A stretch of DNA of 64,000 nucleotides from Saposhnikovia divaricata (taxonomy: Eukaryota > Streptophyta > Magnoliopsida > Apiales > Apiaceae). Positions 11,101 through 22,366 of the stretch are shown here, piece after piece. Position 1 is the first letter of the stretch. Each line of letters begins with the position of its first letter. Location: positions 14,722,001 through 14,786,000 of the forward strand of contig CM071596.1 of NCBI GenBank assembly GCA_036435485.1. The letters are read 5' to 3'. The position numbers were made by a program, and so were the translations under genes. A model generated the notes under the pieces. The model had not been told where the DNA came from, made no database searches, and worked only from the letters and a program-made list of their open reading frames with translations.

Positions 11101-11389
11101 GATTGGTATAACATTTTCCTACTTTATTGCAACACCACTTCTGACAGTGTTTGGTATATATATATAATCTGTTTCAATATTAACTTTCATTATTGTAGGG
11201 GCCTTTAGAATTCCGACCATCAAATTTCAGTTTTGGATTGCAGGTCAGTCTGTAAGATAGTCATGTACATTTGGCTTAGTAGTAAGACTTGATTCATAAA
11301 ATGTTATACTTCACATTTCATCCAAATTGCAGGATGATCCAAATTTGAGATCTACCCAGTTGCATGGAAACACCAGTAGACATCCATGA
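8186..11389 (+). CDS. FAR1: FAR-RED IMPAIRED RESPONSE 1 (FAR1) transcription factor
   Basis: This is a nuclear transcription factor derived from a Mutator-like transposase. In Arabidopsis it acts with FHY3 in phytochrome A signalling, activating FHY1 and FHL. Coding exons: 8186-10252, 10361-10417, 10706-10774, 10894-10962, 11037-11105, 11199-11243 and 11333-11389. All junctions are GT-AG and phase 0, giving 810 residues; I recall about 827 for Arabidopsis FAR1. The N-terminal zinc finger (about residues 40-135) has C82, C100, C106 and HNH at 129-131. A MULE transposase domain (about 250-345) retains D259 and D321. The SWIM finger is CSC...CRH at 548-562. A basic KKRK-rich signal ends exon 1. 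The stretch between the zinc finger and the MULE domain (HNHELLPALAYHF, DILHAVSERT) matches FAR1 rather than FHY3. The start is the first ATG in frame. It appears intact. Confidence 0.93.
10253..10360 (+). other. FAR1 intron 1, in-frame and stop-free (exitron-like)
   Basis: The intron is exactly 108 nt and lies between AAG|GTTGGT and TTCCAG|GGA. The coding frame of exon 1 runs through it without a stop and re-enters exon 2 in phase. Retention would insert 36 mostly hydrophobic residues just after the nuclear-localisation signal. If intron 2 were also retained, translation would stop at 10466-10468. Confidence 0.7.
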
Positions 11390-12930
11390 TGAGGAAGTAG
11401 TACATCTAGGATTTTGCTGCTACTTCCAAAACCAAATCTTAGAAGTGCTTTCTACGCACAGCTGGAGGCAAAGAGTGGAATGTCGAGAGGCCTAGGCCTT
11501 AATTCCTCTTCAACTTGCACATTAATGACCAGGGGCAGAACAACCCTTGAGATATAACGACATGCATCACAATTGTTACTGGATTACAGGCGAAGAAATT
11601 ATACTCACTTGTGTAATATAATTATAAAATCCAGTGTAATATAGAAGTTTTGCCCTTTGTGGTCTAAGAAATAATATTGAGCTAAAATTAGTGTTACATC
11701 TTTCCGGAGCATGATTGCCTTAAACTTGCTGGAAATATAACTTACACAGTAGAATCTGGATAAGTGAATATTTGCTAAATGAAAATGAATTTCTTTTACC
11801 AATGTTGTTGATGCGATTTCTATATATGTGTGTTTAGATGAGTAGTGTTAGACTTTAATTAAAAATGATAAAATGTAATGTGATTTAGTTGAAAGGTAAT
11901 TGAATGGTTATTGTTATTTATAATATTATTTTATTTAAATAAGTAAAATAACTTACAAATTTTTAATATTCTGATCTTATTAATATAGTATAGATATGTA
12001 TTGAACTTTTTATTATCACAATATTAAACGTTTCTGTGCTCAAAAAAAAAAAAAGATGTCTTATATAATTTGTACGATAACCGGGATTACTGCATTTTAA
12101 GCCCGAGATTTCGTGTTTACTTTCTGAATGGATCTACCCTACCTGGCTAGCTCTAGCCTCTCAACTCTAAAATCTACAGTGTAGCCCACATACAGAGCCG
12201 TCAAGTAATTCATAATTATTTTATATATATTAGCAATATTACCCGTGCTACGCACACGGAATGATATTTGTTTTGTTGATTTTATAATTTATTTGTAATT
12301 TCCAAATATCGTATATTTATAACGTTATTCATCTCGTAATTTTTTTTTTGTAAAACCATATTACGATCATTTTATTGTTTTCTCTACTATTTTAACAAAC
12401 AATATCACATGTACGTCCATCCGATCTAAAGTAATGCTGAGCACGTATTTGATTTAAAAATAAATCAAACTTAAGATTTTAAAATTTAAAGCAAACATCC
12501 TTGGTACTTGGACCAAAAATTCATAACTGAAAAATCCAAGACCAAAAATATTTTTTATCAGAAATTAAAGATTGCAATAGCTTGTTGATAGTAATATATG
12601 TGCATAACACATATAATGAAATCATAGGAAAACCTTATATAGAAAAAAATTGCATCATTGCTCAGAATTTTTGTAATTCAAAAATTTATTTTTGCAATAT
12701 ATGAATTTGGTAATAGTTGTTAACCACTCTTTCAAATATCGATCGAATAAATGCAAAAGTACTCCATCCTAGAATAAAATTCATTTTTTGGTCCATTCTT
12801 CAATTATATATTTTTAATATTACATATCTATTTTTTGTTAATTAAACTAAAATATAAATTTACCACACTCAAGTATTTAGAGTAATCTTTCATTCGATAG
12901 AAAGAATGTGGCATATTTTAATAATTTACA
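11390..12930 (+). other. FAR1 3' flank and AT-rich intergenic DNA
   Basis: About 650 bp after the stop is probably 3' UTR and flank. No clear poly(A) signal can be singled out. From 12060 the sequence is plain AT-rich DNA. The only structured element is a short hairpin-like CCGTGCTACGCACACGG at about 12245-12261. No gene was seen. Confidence 0.5.
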
Positions 12931-13750
12931 TTACACACAATTACAAATATTTATATCATATATCGCCCTTCCTAATTAAGAAATAAGTTACTTTATTTAA
13001 CTTAATATATTTATTATGTAATATATTTTGCTAATATAAATAATTAAATTTGTAAAATATACCAAATTTTTATTTGAATAATAAATATCACGTACGTAAT
13101 ATTATACATAAAAAAATATAGTTTTAAAAAATAGGATTGTTAAATTATATATTGGTAAAAGTTGCTTGGCATCGACTCACGACGATGCTTAGGCTTTTCA
13201 TGTTATAATTTCTAAAAATTGCAATATTTTAATAGGACATCAATTAAAATTGGAATGACACAATGAAACAAATTTAAAAATTTCTCCTCACAATAAAGCA
13301 AAAATTTATAACTTTCATATTATGAATCATTATATCTAATATTTTAAAAATTAGACGATCAAAATTATATCATATTTTGGTTGATAATATAATTTTTATA
13401 ATTAAAGACTAAAAAACGATCGTGAATTGCATGGTTTATAAGCTATTAGTTTAAAAGTTTTTTTTTCACAGACAAAATTTCTAAACAATTACATTACATA
13501 CAATTACAAAATATTTAAATGGTCACTCTTCGTAATTTAAAAAAAGTTATTTTAATTGATTGAATATAATTATTTATATAATACATTTTGCTAATATAAA
13601 TAATTAAATTTATATAAATGTAACCGGCTTTTATTAGAATAATAAATATCACATACTTAATATTATACGTAAAAAATTTAGTTTTAAAAAACATGATTGT
13701 TGAATTATATATTGGTAAAAGTTGCCCGGCGTCGCCTCACGGCGACACCT
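12930..13750. repeat. Two direct copies of a 260-bp AT-rich unit ending in a GC hairpin
   Basis: Unit 1 is about 12930-13190 and unit 2 about 13490-13750. Shared blocks include TTTGCTAATATAAATAATTAAATTT, AATAATAAATATCAC and GAATTATATATTGGTAAAAGTTGC. Each ends in a palindrome (13168-13190 and 13728-13749) of the form GGCGTCGCC-TCAC-GGCGACACC. There is no coding content. Confidence 0.75.
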
Positions 13751-13881
13751 CGACGCGTTTATATTACCGAAAAAATACATATACTTAAATTTAGTAGAGT
13801 ATTTCGATTGTTTACTATCTAGTTAACGTGTTAAATCGATGGCAAAATCATTTTTGTGATATTTAGTTAATTTATATATTA

Positions 13882-14089
13882 CTCTCTCTGTCCCTCTCAA
13901 TTCTTTACATTTGGGACAAATGGTTTAACACGCATTTTAAGAGTCATTTTAACACGCATTATTTAATGTTTTAATTTTTATTCATAAAAAATTTAAAAAA
14001 TAAGTTATGGAGCTATACTTTATGTACACCTTAAAATGCGTGTCAATCAGTGAAAAAAAATTATAAAGAAATGAGAGGGACGGAGGAAG
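13882..14089. mobile_element. Stowaway-type MITE (Tc1/mariner)
   Basis: The element is 208 bp and flanked by TA (13880-13881 and 14090-14091). Its terminal repeats are CTCTCTCTGTCCCTCTCA at the left and, inverted from the right, CTTCCTCCGTCCCTCTCA. This is the classic Stowaway CTCCCTCCGTCCC signature. It has no ORF and would be mobilised in trans by mariner-like transposase. Confidence 0.9.
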
Positions 14090-15600
14090 TATTTATAAAG
14101 TGATATGTGTTCGTCGTCGAAAAACAATTGTATTAAATGGACCGGTTACATAATAAACTCATTATTATGCTTAAAGTTAAAATAAAATAAAATATCAAAA
14201 TCAAATATTTAGAAATCATAATCGAAAACATGTAGATGAAATGAAGATAGAAAATTTCACGTAAAAATAATAATTTTATTTAAACATGGCATCAATTCCC
14301 ATCTCGAAGAGTTATTGTGTTTTCCATGTTTTCAAAGTATCAATACCCCAAATAGCTAAGCACCGGGTTATATACATGTTTTTATTTTACAAAATGTGAT
14401 AAAGAATTAAATAAAACCGTGATTTTTAATTAAATTATGTTATCATAAATAATAATTAGATGATATGTATTAGATAGAGATACATTGAGTGTAAAACTAA
14501 AAAAATATTTATATTTGTTGTTATGTTTGTATAATCAAACTTTAACAAAAACTTAAAATCAAATTTAAAAAGTGTTTAAATAAAGTAATTTAGATCCATT
14601 CACTTTAATTATTTGAAATTATTAATAAAATTTGTTAAACTTTGAGTTTGTATTAATTGAACGAACAAAAATTAGCTTTAATTTTATTGTGAAAATTATT
14701 TATTTTCGGCGTCATCTCACGACGACGCCCCGACTCGTTTATATTAATGAAAATGATAACTTTTTTATTTTTATAATTAAAATCATGAAATTTATATGCA
14801 TTATTTCGCAACATACATTACCTTAATTACTTACCTACATTTAATGTCTAAAAATATAATTCTTTTCTTTGTGCCATTGTGTAAATTGTTCAAACTTTTC
14901 TTAAATTTTAAAATTAAAAAACTAAAAAAACTTCGAGTGTTGCAAAATTATTTTATTATTTTCAATTTATATTGATAAATAATTGAAATATCTAATTCAA
15001 GAATGTTGGGACGTCACCTCATAGTAATATGTCAAATAAAATAAAATGCACACTTTTATTGTATCACTTAATTCGTGGAATGGTTTAAATTGAAATCAAA
15101 AATCCGATTAAGATAATATGGGATTGAGGTATCATATTTTTGCATTGCATCATTAATTTATTTTATATTAAATATTTACATTTAATGAGTAAAATAGAGA
15201 TAAAAATCATAAAAAATAAAATTAATTCTCGTGCCCACTTCCCTTTGGTTGATTACCAACAACCCATATCTTTGTATGTTTGTGAGATGCATTTTAATTT
15301 TTTATTTTCTCAACTAAACATGGGGTAGTTGGATAACAAAAATCGTATCTTTTCGATGTTTATGGGATGGGATTTAAATTTTTTTATATCTTAAAGTATG
15401 TAACACATATTTGTGTGTATAAATAGAAGATATATAAACAATTATTCAAATAAATTATTATCCATAATTTTTATTAAACATAAACTTAACCTTTACACTA
15501 TATTTTGTAATAATATTCTTGTGTCTAACTCATGGTAATATTTCAACTCCTTCAGTAACAATGAATTAATTTATCAGGACAATGTGTATAATATAAAAAA
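14090..15600. other. AT-rich intergenic DNA with a third GC hairpin
   Basis: No gene is supported; short ORFs here are low-complexity. At 14708-14729 the hairpin GGCGTCATC-TCAC-GACGACGCC recurs, followed by CCGACTCGTTTATATTA as after the copy at 13728. A faint fourth relative (GACGTCACCTCATAG) is near 15010. Confidence 0.5.
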
Positions 15601-16075
15601 GGAAAATTCTCAATGGTACCACTGTACTTTTGGCTTTTGTCAATGGTACCATTACGTTTTTGACTCCTCTTAACGGTACCCTTAACAAATTGACTTTCTA
15701 AAAGAAATACCATTCTGTTATAAAAACGTTCTACAAATGTTAAGTAAGGTCAAAAGGACATGGTACCACCGGCAAAAACCAAAAGTACGGTGGTACCATT
15801 GAGAATTTCACTAAAATATATTTGAATAATATTGGTTGGTCCCAAAAGTGTTAAAAAAATATAAGAACAATCTTGGCCGTGCGTTGCAGTATGCAACAAG
15901 AAAAAAGGTTGAATATTGGCCGCAAACCCTACTTAAACTTTCTATAACGTTTTTCTAACAGAATGGTATATCTGTTAAGAAGTCAATTTGTTAAGGGTAC
16001 CGTTTAGAGGATTCAAAAACGTAATGGTACCACTGGCAAAAGCCAAAAGTACAGTGGTACTATTGAGAATTTCCC
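15601..16075. mobile_element. Mutator-like MITE with perfect 9-bp target duplication
   Basis: The element is 475 bp and flanked by identical TATAAAAAA at 15592-15600 and 16076-16084. Its terminal inverted repeats are about 130 bp long, starting GGAAAATTCTCAATGGTACC and GGGAAATTCTCAATAGTACC. They continue through the motifs GTACTTTTGGCTTTTG, GGTACCATTACGTTTTTGA and CCCTTAACAAATTGACTT. A third, right-oriented partial terminal repeat lies inside at about 15757-15812. There is no transposase ORF. Confidence 0.9.
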
Positions 16076-16139
16076 TATAAAAAAATGTATTAATTCCTTT
16101 TTAAATTCCATTAACTTATTTGACTACATATGAAAAATA

Positions 16140-16910
16140 AAATTACTTAATGACCCTCATGTTTCTTAAAAATTGGAATTATAACATTGAATTTGGTTAA
16201 AATATCGCATTGTAATCCATTTATCACTAATTTATATTGATATATAATTGTTAAGATTGTTGAAATATTTTTAATAATTGTGTTATATATTGGAATAGTT
16301 GTTCAGCATAGGCTAGAGGCCACGGATGAACTTAATTATATTAATAAAATTAAAAATATCATTTTGAAAAAAAATTAAATAATATCATCTTTCTTGCATC
16401 TCATTTAATGTTGGCGACTTGAAATTATTATAAATAATACTTATGAGTTATGACAATAACATTTCAATTAGTAACCTAATTTAAAACATTGGATTTTGTT
16501 GAACCGTCACATTAGTCTCCTTCATTTATTTATATTGATATACAATTATTTACTATTGTTGAAATATTTAACTAAAACTTATAAATCAAAATGAATTATT
16601 ATAAATAATTTTAATTTAATTATTGCATTATATTTTGGAATAGTTGCTCCTAGACTCACGTATACTAATAAAAATATAAAATTAATAATATTTTATTTGT
16701 TACATCTCAATTAGTACAGGAGGCTTGAAATTATTATGAGTAACACTTAAAATAATAACTTTTCAATTAGAAATCTAATATAATAAAATTAATTGGGTTA
16801 AATTATCGCATTTTAGTTCATTTATCGTTAATTATATTGATACATAACTGTTTATTATTGTTGAAATATTACAACAAAAATTATAAACCAAAATCAATTA
16901 TTATTAAAAC
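16140..16910. repeat. Degenerate tandem repeat, about 300-bp period, 2.5 copies
   Basis: Copies are recognised by GAATTTGGTTAAAATATCGCA...TATTGATATATAATTGTT near 16190, 16495 and 16785. CTTGAAATTATTATAA and TTTCAATTAG variants lie between them. The unit is AT-rich and heavily diverged, with no coding frame. Confidence 0.65.
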
Positions 16911-17670
16911 ATTACATTAGTATTTCTACAGCGAAAAAACCAAAACTATGAGCTCTACATCGCAAGAATATAAGATATCATCTATATTGAAAATGAAGAT
17001 ATTGCTCTTCATAACAAACAACACCCTAAAGTACCAGTCATTGTAAAATATGTTCCTCAGTAGTCTGTGCAATTACTTTAGTAGTCTGTCAGCAGCAATT
17101 ACTTGCATAGTATACATATGGCTATTTCATAAGATTCCATCATTGCAGCATTTTGGATTCTCATGCATATGCGGCACCTTTCACTGGCTCCCTTTCACCA
17201 TGATTGCATATGCTACTATGCTTGAGAATGATCCTTCAAGTCCATTCAGCTTTGCACTTTTAGTCTCCATACTCCATTGGTTACTTGGCTTATGGTGTTA
17301 TCCTCTGCTTTCTCACTTCCATTTCTATCCACTTTCTTTCAAGACTCAAGATAAAGAAGAATGTACATGTCGTAACTTGGCTTCAACATCGGATCACTGT
17401 TTCCTGCCAGTTGAGATTTGCCAAGTTTCTCTCTGGAATAGAATTCCTGGACCAGCCAATAGGTTAACTCTGGAAAAGAAAAATATTTTTTTCTCTTAAT
17501 TAAATAGATAAGATGTAATTTCCCCTCCTCCCTCACACACTATGATTAAGTGAGCTCACATATATCCAGTAGCAAAAGTGTTATTGGTGCAAGCGTCATG
17601 ATTCTTAATGATAAGCAATGAAGTAAATGAATAACCTTTGTAAAGTAAGGAAATCATTCAAACTTTTTAC
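16911..17670. other. Unassigned stretch beside the gene-fragment cluster
   Basis: A 149-codon plus-strand ORF (17050-17499) has unusual hydrophobic composition and no family I recognise. The minus strand here has a splice-acceptor-like TTTTCCAG near 17480, so it may be a further captured fragment or 3' region of the minus-strand cluster. No function can be given. Confidence 0.3.
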
Positions 17671-17781
17671 CTGGCACAAGGCTCACTGTGTGACAGCATG
17701 GGCTTCGCACACTTGTAGCTCCACGAGAATGCATCAGCAATGTACGACAACCTCCACATATTAGCTGGGACATATCCATTA
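17671..17781 (-). pseudogene. LSD1-type zinc-finger exon fragment
   Basis: One 111-bp exon is bounded by a splice acceptor (CCTCCAG) and donor (CCAG|GTAAAA). Its translation has the LSD1 finger signature ICGGCRTLLMHSRGATSVR followed by SPCCHTVSLVP. In LSD1/LOL proteins, which are regulators of plant cell death, the motif is CxxCR...VRCxCC. Here the first cysteine of the CxCC pair is serine, so the zinc site is incomplete. No other LSD1 exon is seen on either side, and the neighbours derive from other genes. It looks like a captured piece. Confidence 0.75.
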
Positions 17782-18914
17782 CTGGAGGTTTTAAAATTAT
17801 AAAGGTATGATGAATCAGCGAAATTGAAATATTCAATCTGTTATAGAAAGTGAGTAGTACGTATTATGTATACGCATCGCATGCACACACTTATAATATG
17901 AACAACAGATTCAATCTGTAAGCTCTCATCTGCAGAAAGGGTTAAAAGTTGGCTAAAACAGAAGAGAGAAACAAAATAAAATAGGATACCTCGGAATGAT
18001 CATAGCTCGACTTCATAACTACCTTAGACAACCACTTAATAAAGAAGTGACCTAGAGAAGTGAAATCATATGGTTGTTGGCAAGTGCTATATGGTTGCTG
18101 TACTCGTTTTACGGTCCTGGAATTGAGATCATGCTTTGTGCCTGCCGATTTTGTCTTATCCCTTCTAGTTGTTTGGATCTTGTTGGTCTGCTGGTGGGAG
18201 GTTTCTAGCCCTGGTTCAGGTAGCAAACCGGGGAAACTCTCCCTAATCCATTTAACCATGTCATGTTTTCTGCCTGGCTGCTGGTACACTCGTAATTAAT
18301 ATTTTAATGTGCTTAAACTCGCAAGGTTACGTTACTTGATACCAGTGGATGGTCAATCTTACTATCTTAATTATTTCTTTTAGCTTAAGGTTTAGGCAAG
18401 TTTCTGTCTAGGCAATAGTAGTCTTGTTATTATGATGGGAGGTGATTTAGTTTTACTCTTATCTTTAAGTTCCTAACCGAAGGGGGTGTCCTTTGTAATT
18501 ATATTGATTGGATTTGTTATTTATTATTATTCATTTAACAAAAAAATAAAAAAAAATAAAAATAGCACTTGAAGCTTAGCTTGATGCCTTTAGCTAAATA
18601 GACATAAAGCTTTAACACCCGAAGAATTAAAAGAAAAACAAATATGCATACACGAAATCAGACAATCACTATTGCAACTACTGTCTTTTATAACAATGAC
18701 CAAGTCAGTGACATCATTAAGTACACAGCTCACCACAGTTGCACTGAAAGGGAAGAGAGGGGGGACTGTTGCCGCCACATTTATTTTACACACTTTGCAT
18801 AATTTTAAGCCACACTAAAATTTACGAAACCTAATGCTTTCATTCACATACTTGATTCATAATATACATATTAAAAACTTGATTTAATCAAATTCTGTAC
18901 TGGTGAGCATGTAC
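17782..18914. other. Unassigned DNA between LSD1 and CLU fragments
   Basis: No recognisable exon is present. A plus-strand segment (about 18060-18560) ends in an A-rich tail (18538-18563). That would fit the 3' end of a retroposed sequence, but no LINE or SINE domain could be identified. Minus-strand ORF 17942-18289 has no family I recognise. Confidence 0.3.
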
Positions 18915-19801
18915 CTTAAATATATGCTTTGCAGACCTCACTACAATCTCGTTCAAGCAAAAATCCCACAAGTGAGGCAAATGTTTAGCCCCATGCGCCA
19001 CCTGAAGTACAGAAACCTTAATAAACATCAAAGAATTGTATACAGCTTTGATACCACACACATGTTATTACAAAACTCAAGTACTTTCATCAAAGAAGTG
19101 AATACATTTATAAATCAAATTGTTATATAAATTACCTCATTGCTCATAGCTAACATGAAATCAGTGAATGCATTAGGATTAAAAAGAATATCCTCGCACA
19201 TTTTTGCTGTTCCAGCATCATGTCCAAAGCCACATTCCTTGGCAGCAGCCTTTTCACTTTCAGGCATATTCTATGGGGAGCAGTACAGAATATTAATATA
19301 CTTCAACATCAATTTCAAAATAAGCAGATGGCACATATAATGAGTAAAGGACCAAAAAAAAAATTGGTCCCCAATTTGCTTTCAAAGTTGGTCACCTGCG
19401 TCTCAATATCTGCCACCACAACATCCTCTTTTGCTTCTAACCGTGCTTCGCCATCTTTGACTTCATGAGACTCAGAAACTGTAGTGGAATCCCCCGGTTT
19501 GGCCTTTCACTTTGATTGCTCTATTTCTTTAGCCTGTACATCAAAGTTACATAAAATTAGGGCCAAAATTACACTAAAAACAGTAGTTGCATGAAATAAG
19601 AAATGAAAATTACGGTTACCCAAAGTCGAGTTTTAAATTATAAAATGTGTGTATTTACTTAGCAATAGGCATGAAAATAAGAAATAATTTACTTGGCAAT
19701 AGGCAGCAATCAATTCAGGTCTCAGAATACAAAATCTAGAACCAGGTCCCATATAATTTGCATCACGAGGAGTGACTCTCATCAGATCCAATAGATAATG
19801 C
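18915..19801 (-). pseudogene. CLU/FRIENDLY (clustered mitochondria) gene fragment, four exons
   Basis: Four minus-strand exon-like blocks are collinear with plant clustered-mitochondria proteins, which control mitochondrial distribution. Block 19693-19801 encodes RHYLLDLMRVTPRDANY and GSRFCILRPELIAAYCQ. Block about 19390-19532 encodes AKEIEQSK then an in-frame TGA. Block 19136-19273 encodes ILFNPNAFTDF. Block 18915-19001 encodes GAKHLPHLWDFCLNEIVV. Intervening segments have GT-AG ends, so genomic DNA with introns was copied. The protein order is correct, but the N-terminal CLU domain and C-terminal TPR parts are absent and a stop interrupts it. It is therefore not a working gene. Confidence 0.8.
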
Positions 19802-20218
19802 CTGAAACATTAAGTGGATTAAATATTTAGTGATAATGCATAAAAATTATATTCAAAAAAGCTATTTGTAACTGCTTCCTATAAAAGGTTGCATGTAAAG
19901 TTGTCCTACAACTTCTTTAGAATTAAGAATATGACATTAAACTATTAATGTCGTGGATGCTATTCAGGTCTACTGTGCCAATTCAGGAAAGACAGACCAG
20001 TTTTTCTCATAAAACAATATCACAGCAATTATAGGTAAGATTAAAAACCAACCACAATTATAATTACAGAGTGAAAACATAACGGATTGTCAGGATTGGC
20101 ATATATTAGTATTAGTGTTAACATTTATATTTACCAGTAGTAGTTTGAGGTATTAAGTAAATAGTGGCGAGTATTGATGCAGCAGCATATACATCTTTTC
20201 AATAAAACAAAAACACAC

Positions 20219-20283
20219 CTTTAAAGCAGCATTGACATCTCGAATAGCAGCATTTGGTTTTTTCATTTTTATGTACACAGTGG
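20219..20283 (-). pseudogene. HIP/FAM10 TPR co-chaperone exon fragment
   Basis: The block encodes VYIKMKKPNAAIRDVNAALK and ends at a donor (AAG|GTGTGT). This matches a TPR repeat of the Hsc70-interacting protein family, where the motif reads close to VYIKLKKPNAAIRDANAALE. Only this short exon is identifiable. It lies on the same strand as the CLU and LSD1 pieces about 400 bp and 2.4 kb away. Confidence 0.65.
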
Positions 20284-21150
20284 TTGCAGGAAAAACGACA
20301 AATGGATTTAAATAAACCGACACATAAGATGTAACCACGATTTGTATTGAAAAGGAAACTTAGCCAGACATGTACCTCTAGTGGCATACATTATAGTTGA
20401 GGCTCTCCAAATGTAATTATCTTATTGGAATTCGTGTCCACCAAGACTATTTTTGTAGGCTCACAGTCTTTATATTGAACCTTGCTGCTAGTAAACAAAG
20501 TAGAGGTCAACCTATTGTGAAAGATCAACTTCCAGGCACTTGCAACAATTATATAAAGAGATTGTATATTGGGACACAACTGGATGCAAACACAGTCAGT
20601 ATAACAAAATATAGCGATTAAAAAGATTGTAAATTAGCATTACCTTAATATTGAAGCCAAGACTGTCCAAATCCAAAATATCAGCAAAGTCCACATTTTT
20701 GGATGAAACTGTCAAAAACATAAAAGAATCCTCTCAAGAGTATAATCAAACAATTAGAGCGCAAAAATATAGTCGGACATCAATTTATAAACTAAGGAAA
20801 GAAGAAGAGAGTACATATCAAACATGTCATAAATATATACGATTGATAGAAAAAGGATAAAACAAAGGAGTAAGAGAAGAATAGCGACCACCACAATTTG
20901 TAGTAAGAATTTGAAAATCTGCATCACAATACAATAAAGAATAACAAAATCAAAATCAAGAATCAATTGTGAGACAACGTATATAAAATAAATTAAGTAC
21001 AACTTGGAGATGAGATCGCCGGAGGAATCTCTGATATGCGATAAAAATTAATTAATTGGTGATTTAAAATTCAAATTCAACCCTTCCGATTGTGATATAT
21101 GTTAGTAATATAGCTTACAAACTTGCAAACCTGATTTCTCCATGATCCGG
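20284..21150 (-). other. Possible further exon pieces of the chimeric cluster
   Basis: On the minus strand, short open blocks with splice-like edges occur near 20640-20720 and 20395-20480. A start-like ATG (MEKSG) with a donor is at about 21143-21131. I recognise no family. They may be the 5' part of a transcript running through the captured fragments. Confidence 0.25.
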
Positions 21151-22366
21151 AAATGGGAAAAATGACGATGGAAGTTTGTGAAGATGATAATGCACAGGTT
21201 TAATTTTGAAATTAGTGATGAAAACCGATTTGAAGATTTAATCTTGAACAAATGGGTAAAGGATTGAAGATTGTGTGTAGAGATGATCTCACGTAATTTT
21301 GAATTTGGAAAACTGATTGCAGGTTAACAGAATTGAACGTGTTAAGCCTAAAATCATGGGCTAATGATTATGATTATACGTTTTAGTTTAAACATAGCAT
21401 GGGTATTATCCATTGTAATCCGGGTCATAAAAATTTGTATTGATTTTGTGAGAGAATGTTGGTTTTGGATTTTACCCGTTTGTGAATGGAGCGATCCGGC
21501 TTTCAAGTAGATTTACCAAAAAGGACATGTGAATAGTGTAAATTTAAATTTGGAAAGGATGGAAAAGGTCTTTTTACAAATTCTTTGTGTTCAGGAATTA
21601 AGATTATATAGATTTTCCTAATAGGTAGAGTTGTCCATAATTATTTGCAACTTGCAGGTAAGTATTAAAATACAAATTATTTTATTCAGCTCTGCTCTAA
21701 AGACTGAGGTAGTTGCGTTCTACTATCGGTTACGTAATAGATTATTGACAAATTAAATTCGTAACAGATCAAAATGTTTGATTATAATTTGAAATAAAAT
21801 GATCGAAATAAATAATATTGTGCACCTTCAGAAAGTTTATTACGTATTGAATATTTAATACAATTCCTTTGTAGTTTGGCTAAAAACACAAATAACTATT
21901 GCATATTTTATTGTTATAGAGGAATTATCTTTTTGTATCAGTGTTATAAAAAGCGGGAATTGGACTTAATCAATAGAGGCACCGAACAGCGACTAATCAG
22001 CGATTAATTCTGATTAATCGCCGCTTATTAGAACAAAGTTTGTATTGGCCTCTTTTATGCATTTTATTTTAAATTGAATTAAAAGTATTTTCTCAAATAC
22101 AGTAATATACAAGCTGACGAAGTTTACTGGAAAAGAGAATAAGATATCAAATCAAAGTTACTTATACAAATTGTTTACTGGTGAGTATAAGTTTCCGACA
22201 CAATTTTTATTATTCTGCTATCTTCATTGCTTGTATCGGAGGTAAATCAAACACTTAACATGCATTTCAACTACAGAAATCAGGCAATTAATTTCACAAT
22301 TTCGTGCATATATAATATAATGGTGTAACACTGGTCTTTCTACACAAAACTAATTAGAAGGAGGAA
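21151..22366. other. Intergenic DNA with a perfect hairpin
   Basis: No gene is seen. GCGATTAAT-TCTG-ATTAATCGC at 22000-22021 is a perfect 9-bp stem with a 4-nt loop inside a region of GATTAATC words, possibly the end of an old MITE. Confidence 0.4.

Noticed and set aside
17050..17499. 149-codon plus-strand ORF as a membrane protein gene
   Set aside because: Hydrophobic but with no recognisable family, no clear promoter, and placed at the edge of a captured-fragment cluster on the other strand.
18060..18299. ORFs of 79 and 115 codons on opposite strands
   Set aside because: No family recognised and no splice context. Left as unassigned DNA with an A-rich tail further on.
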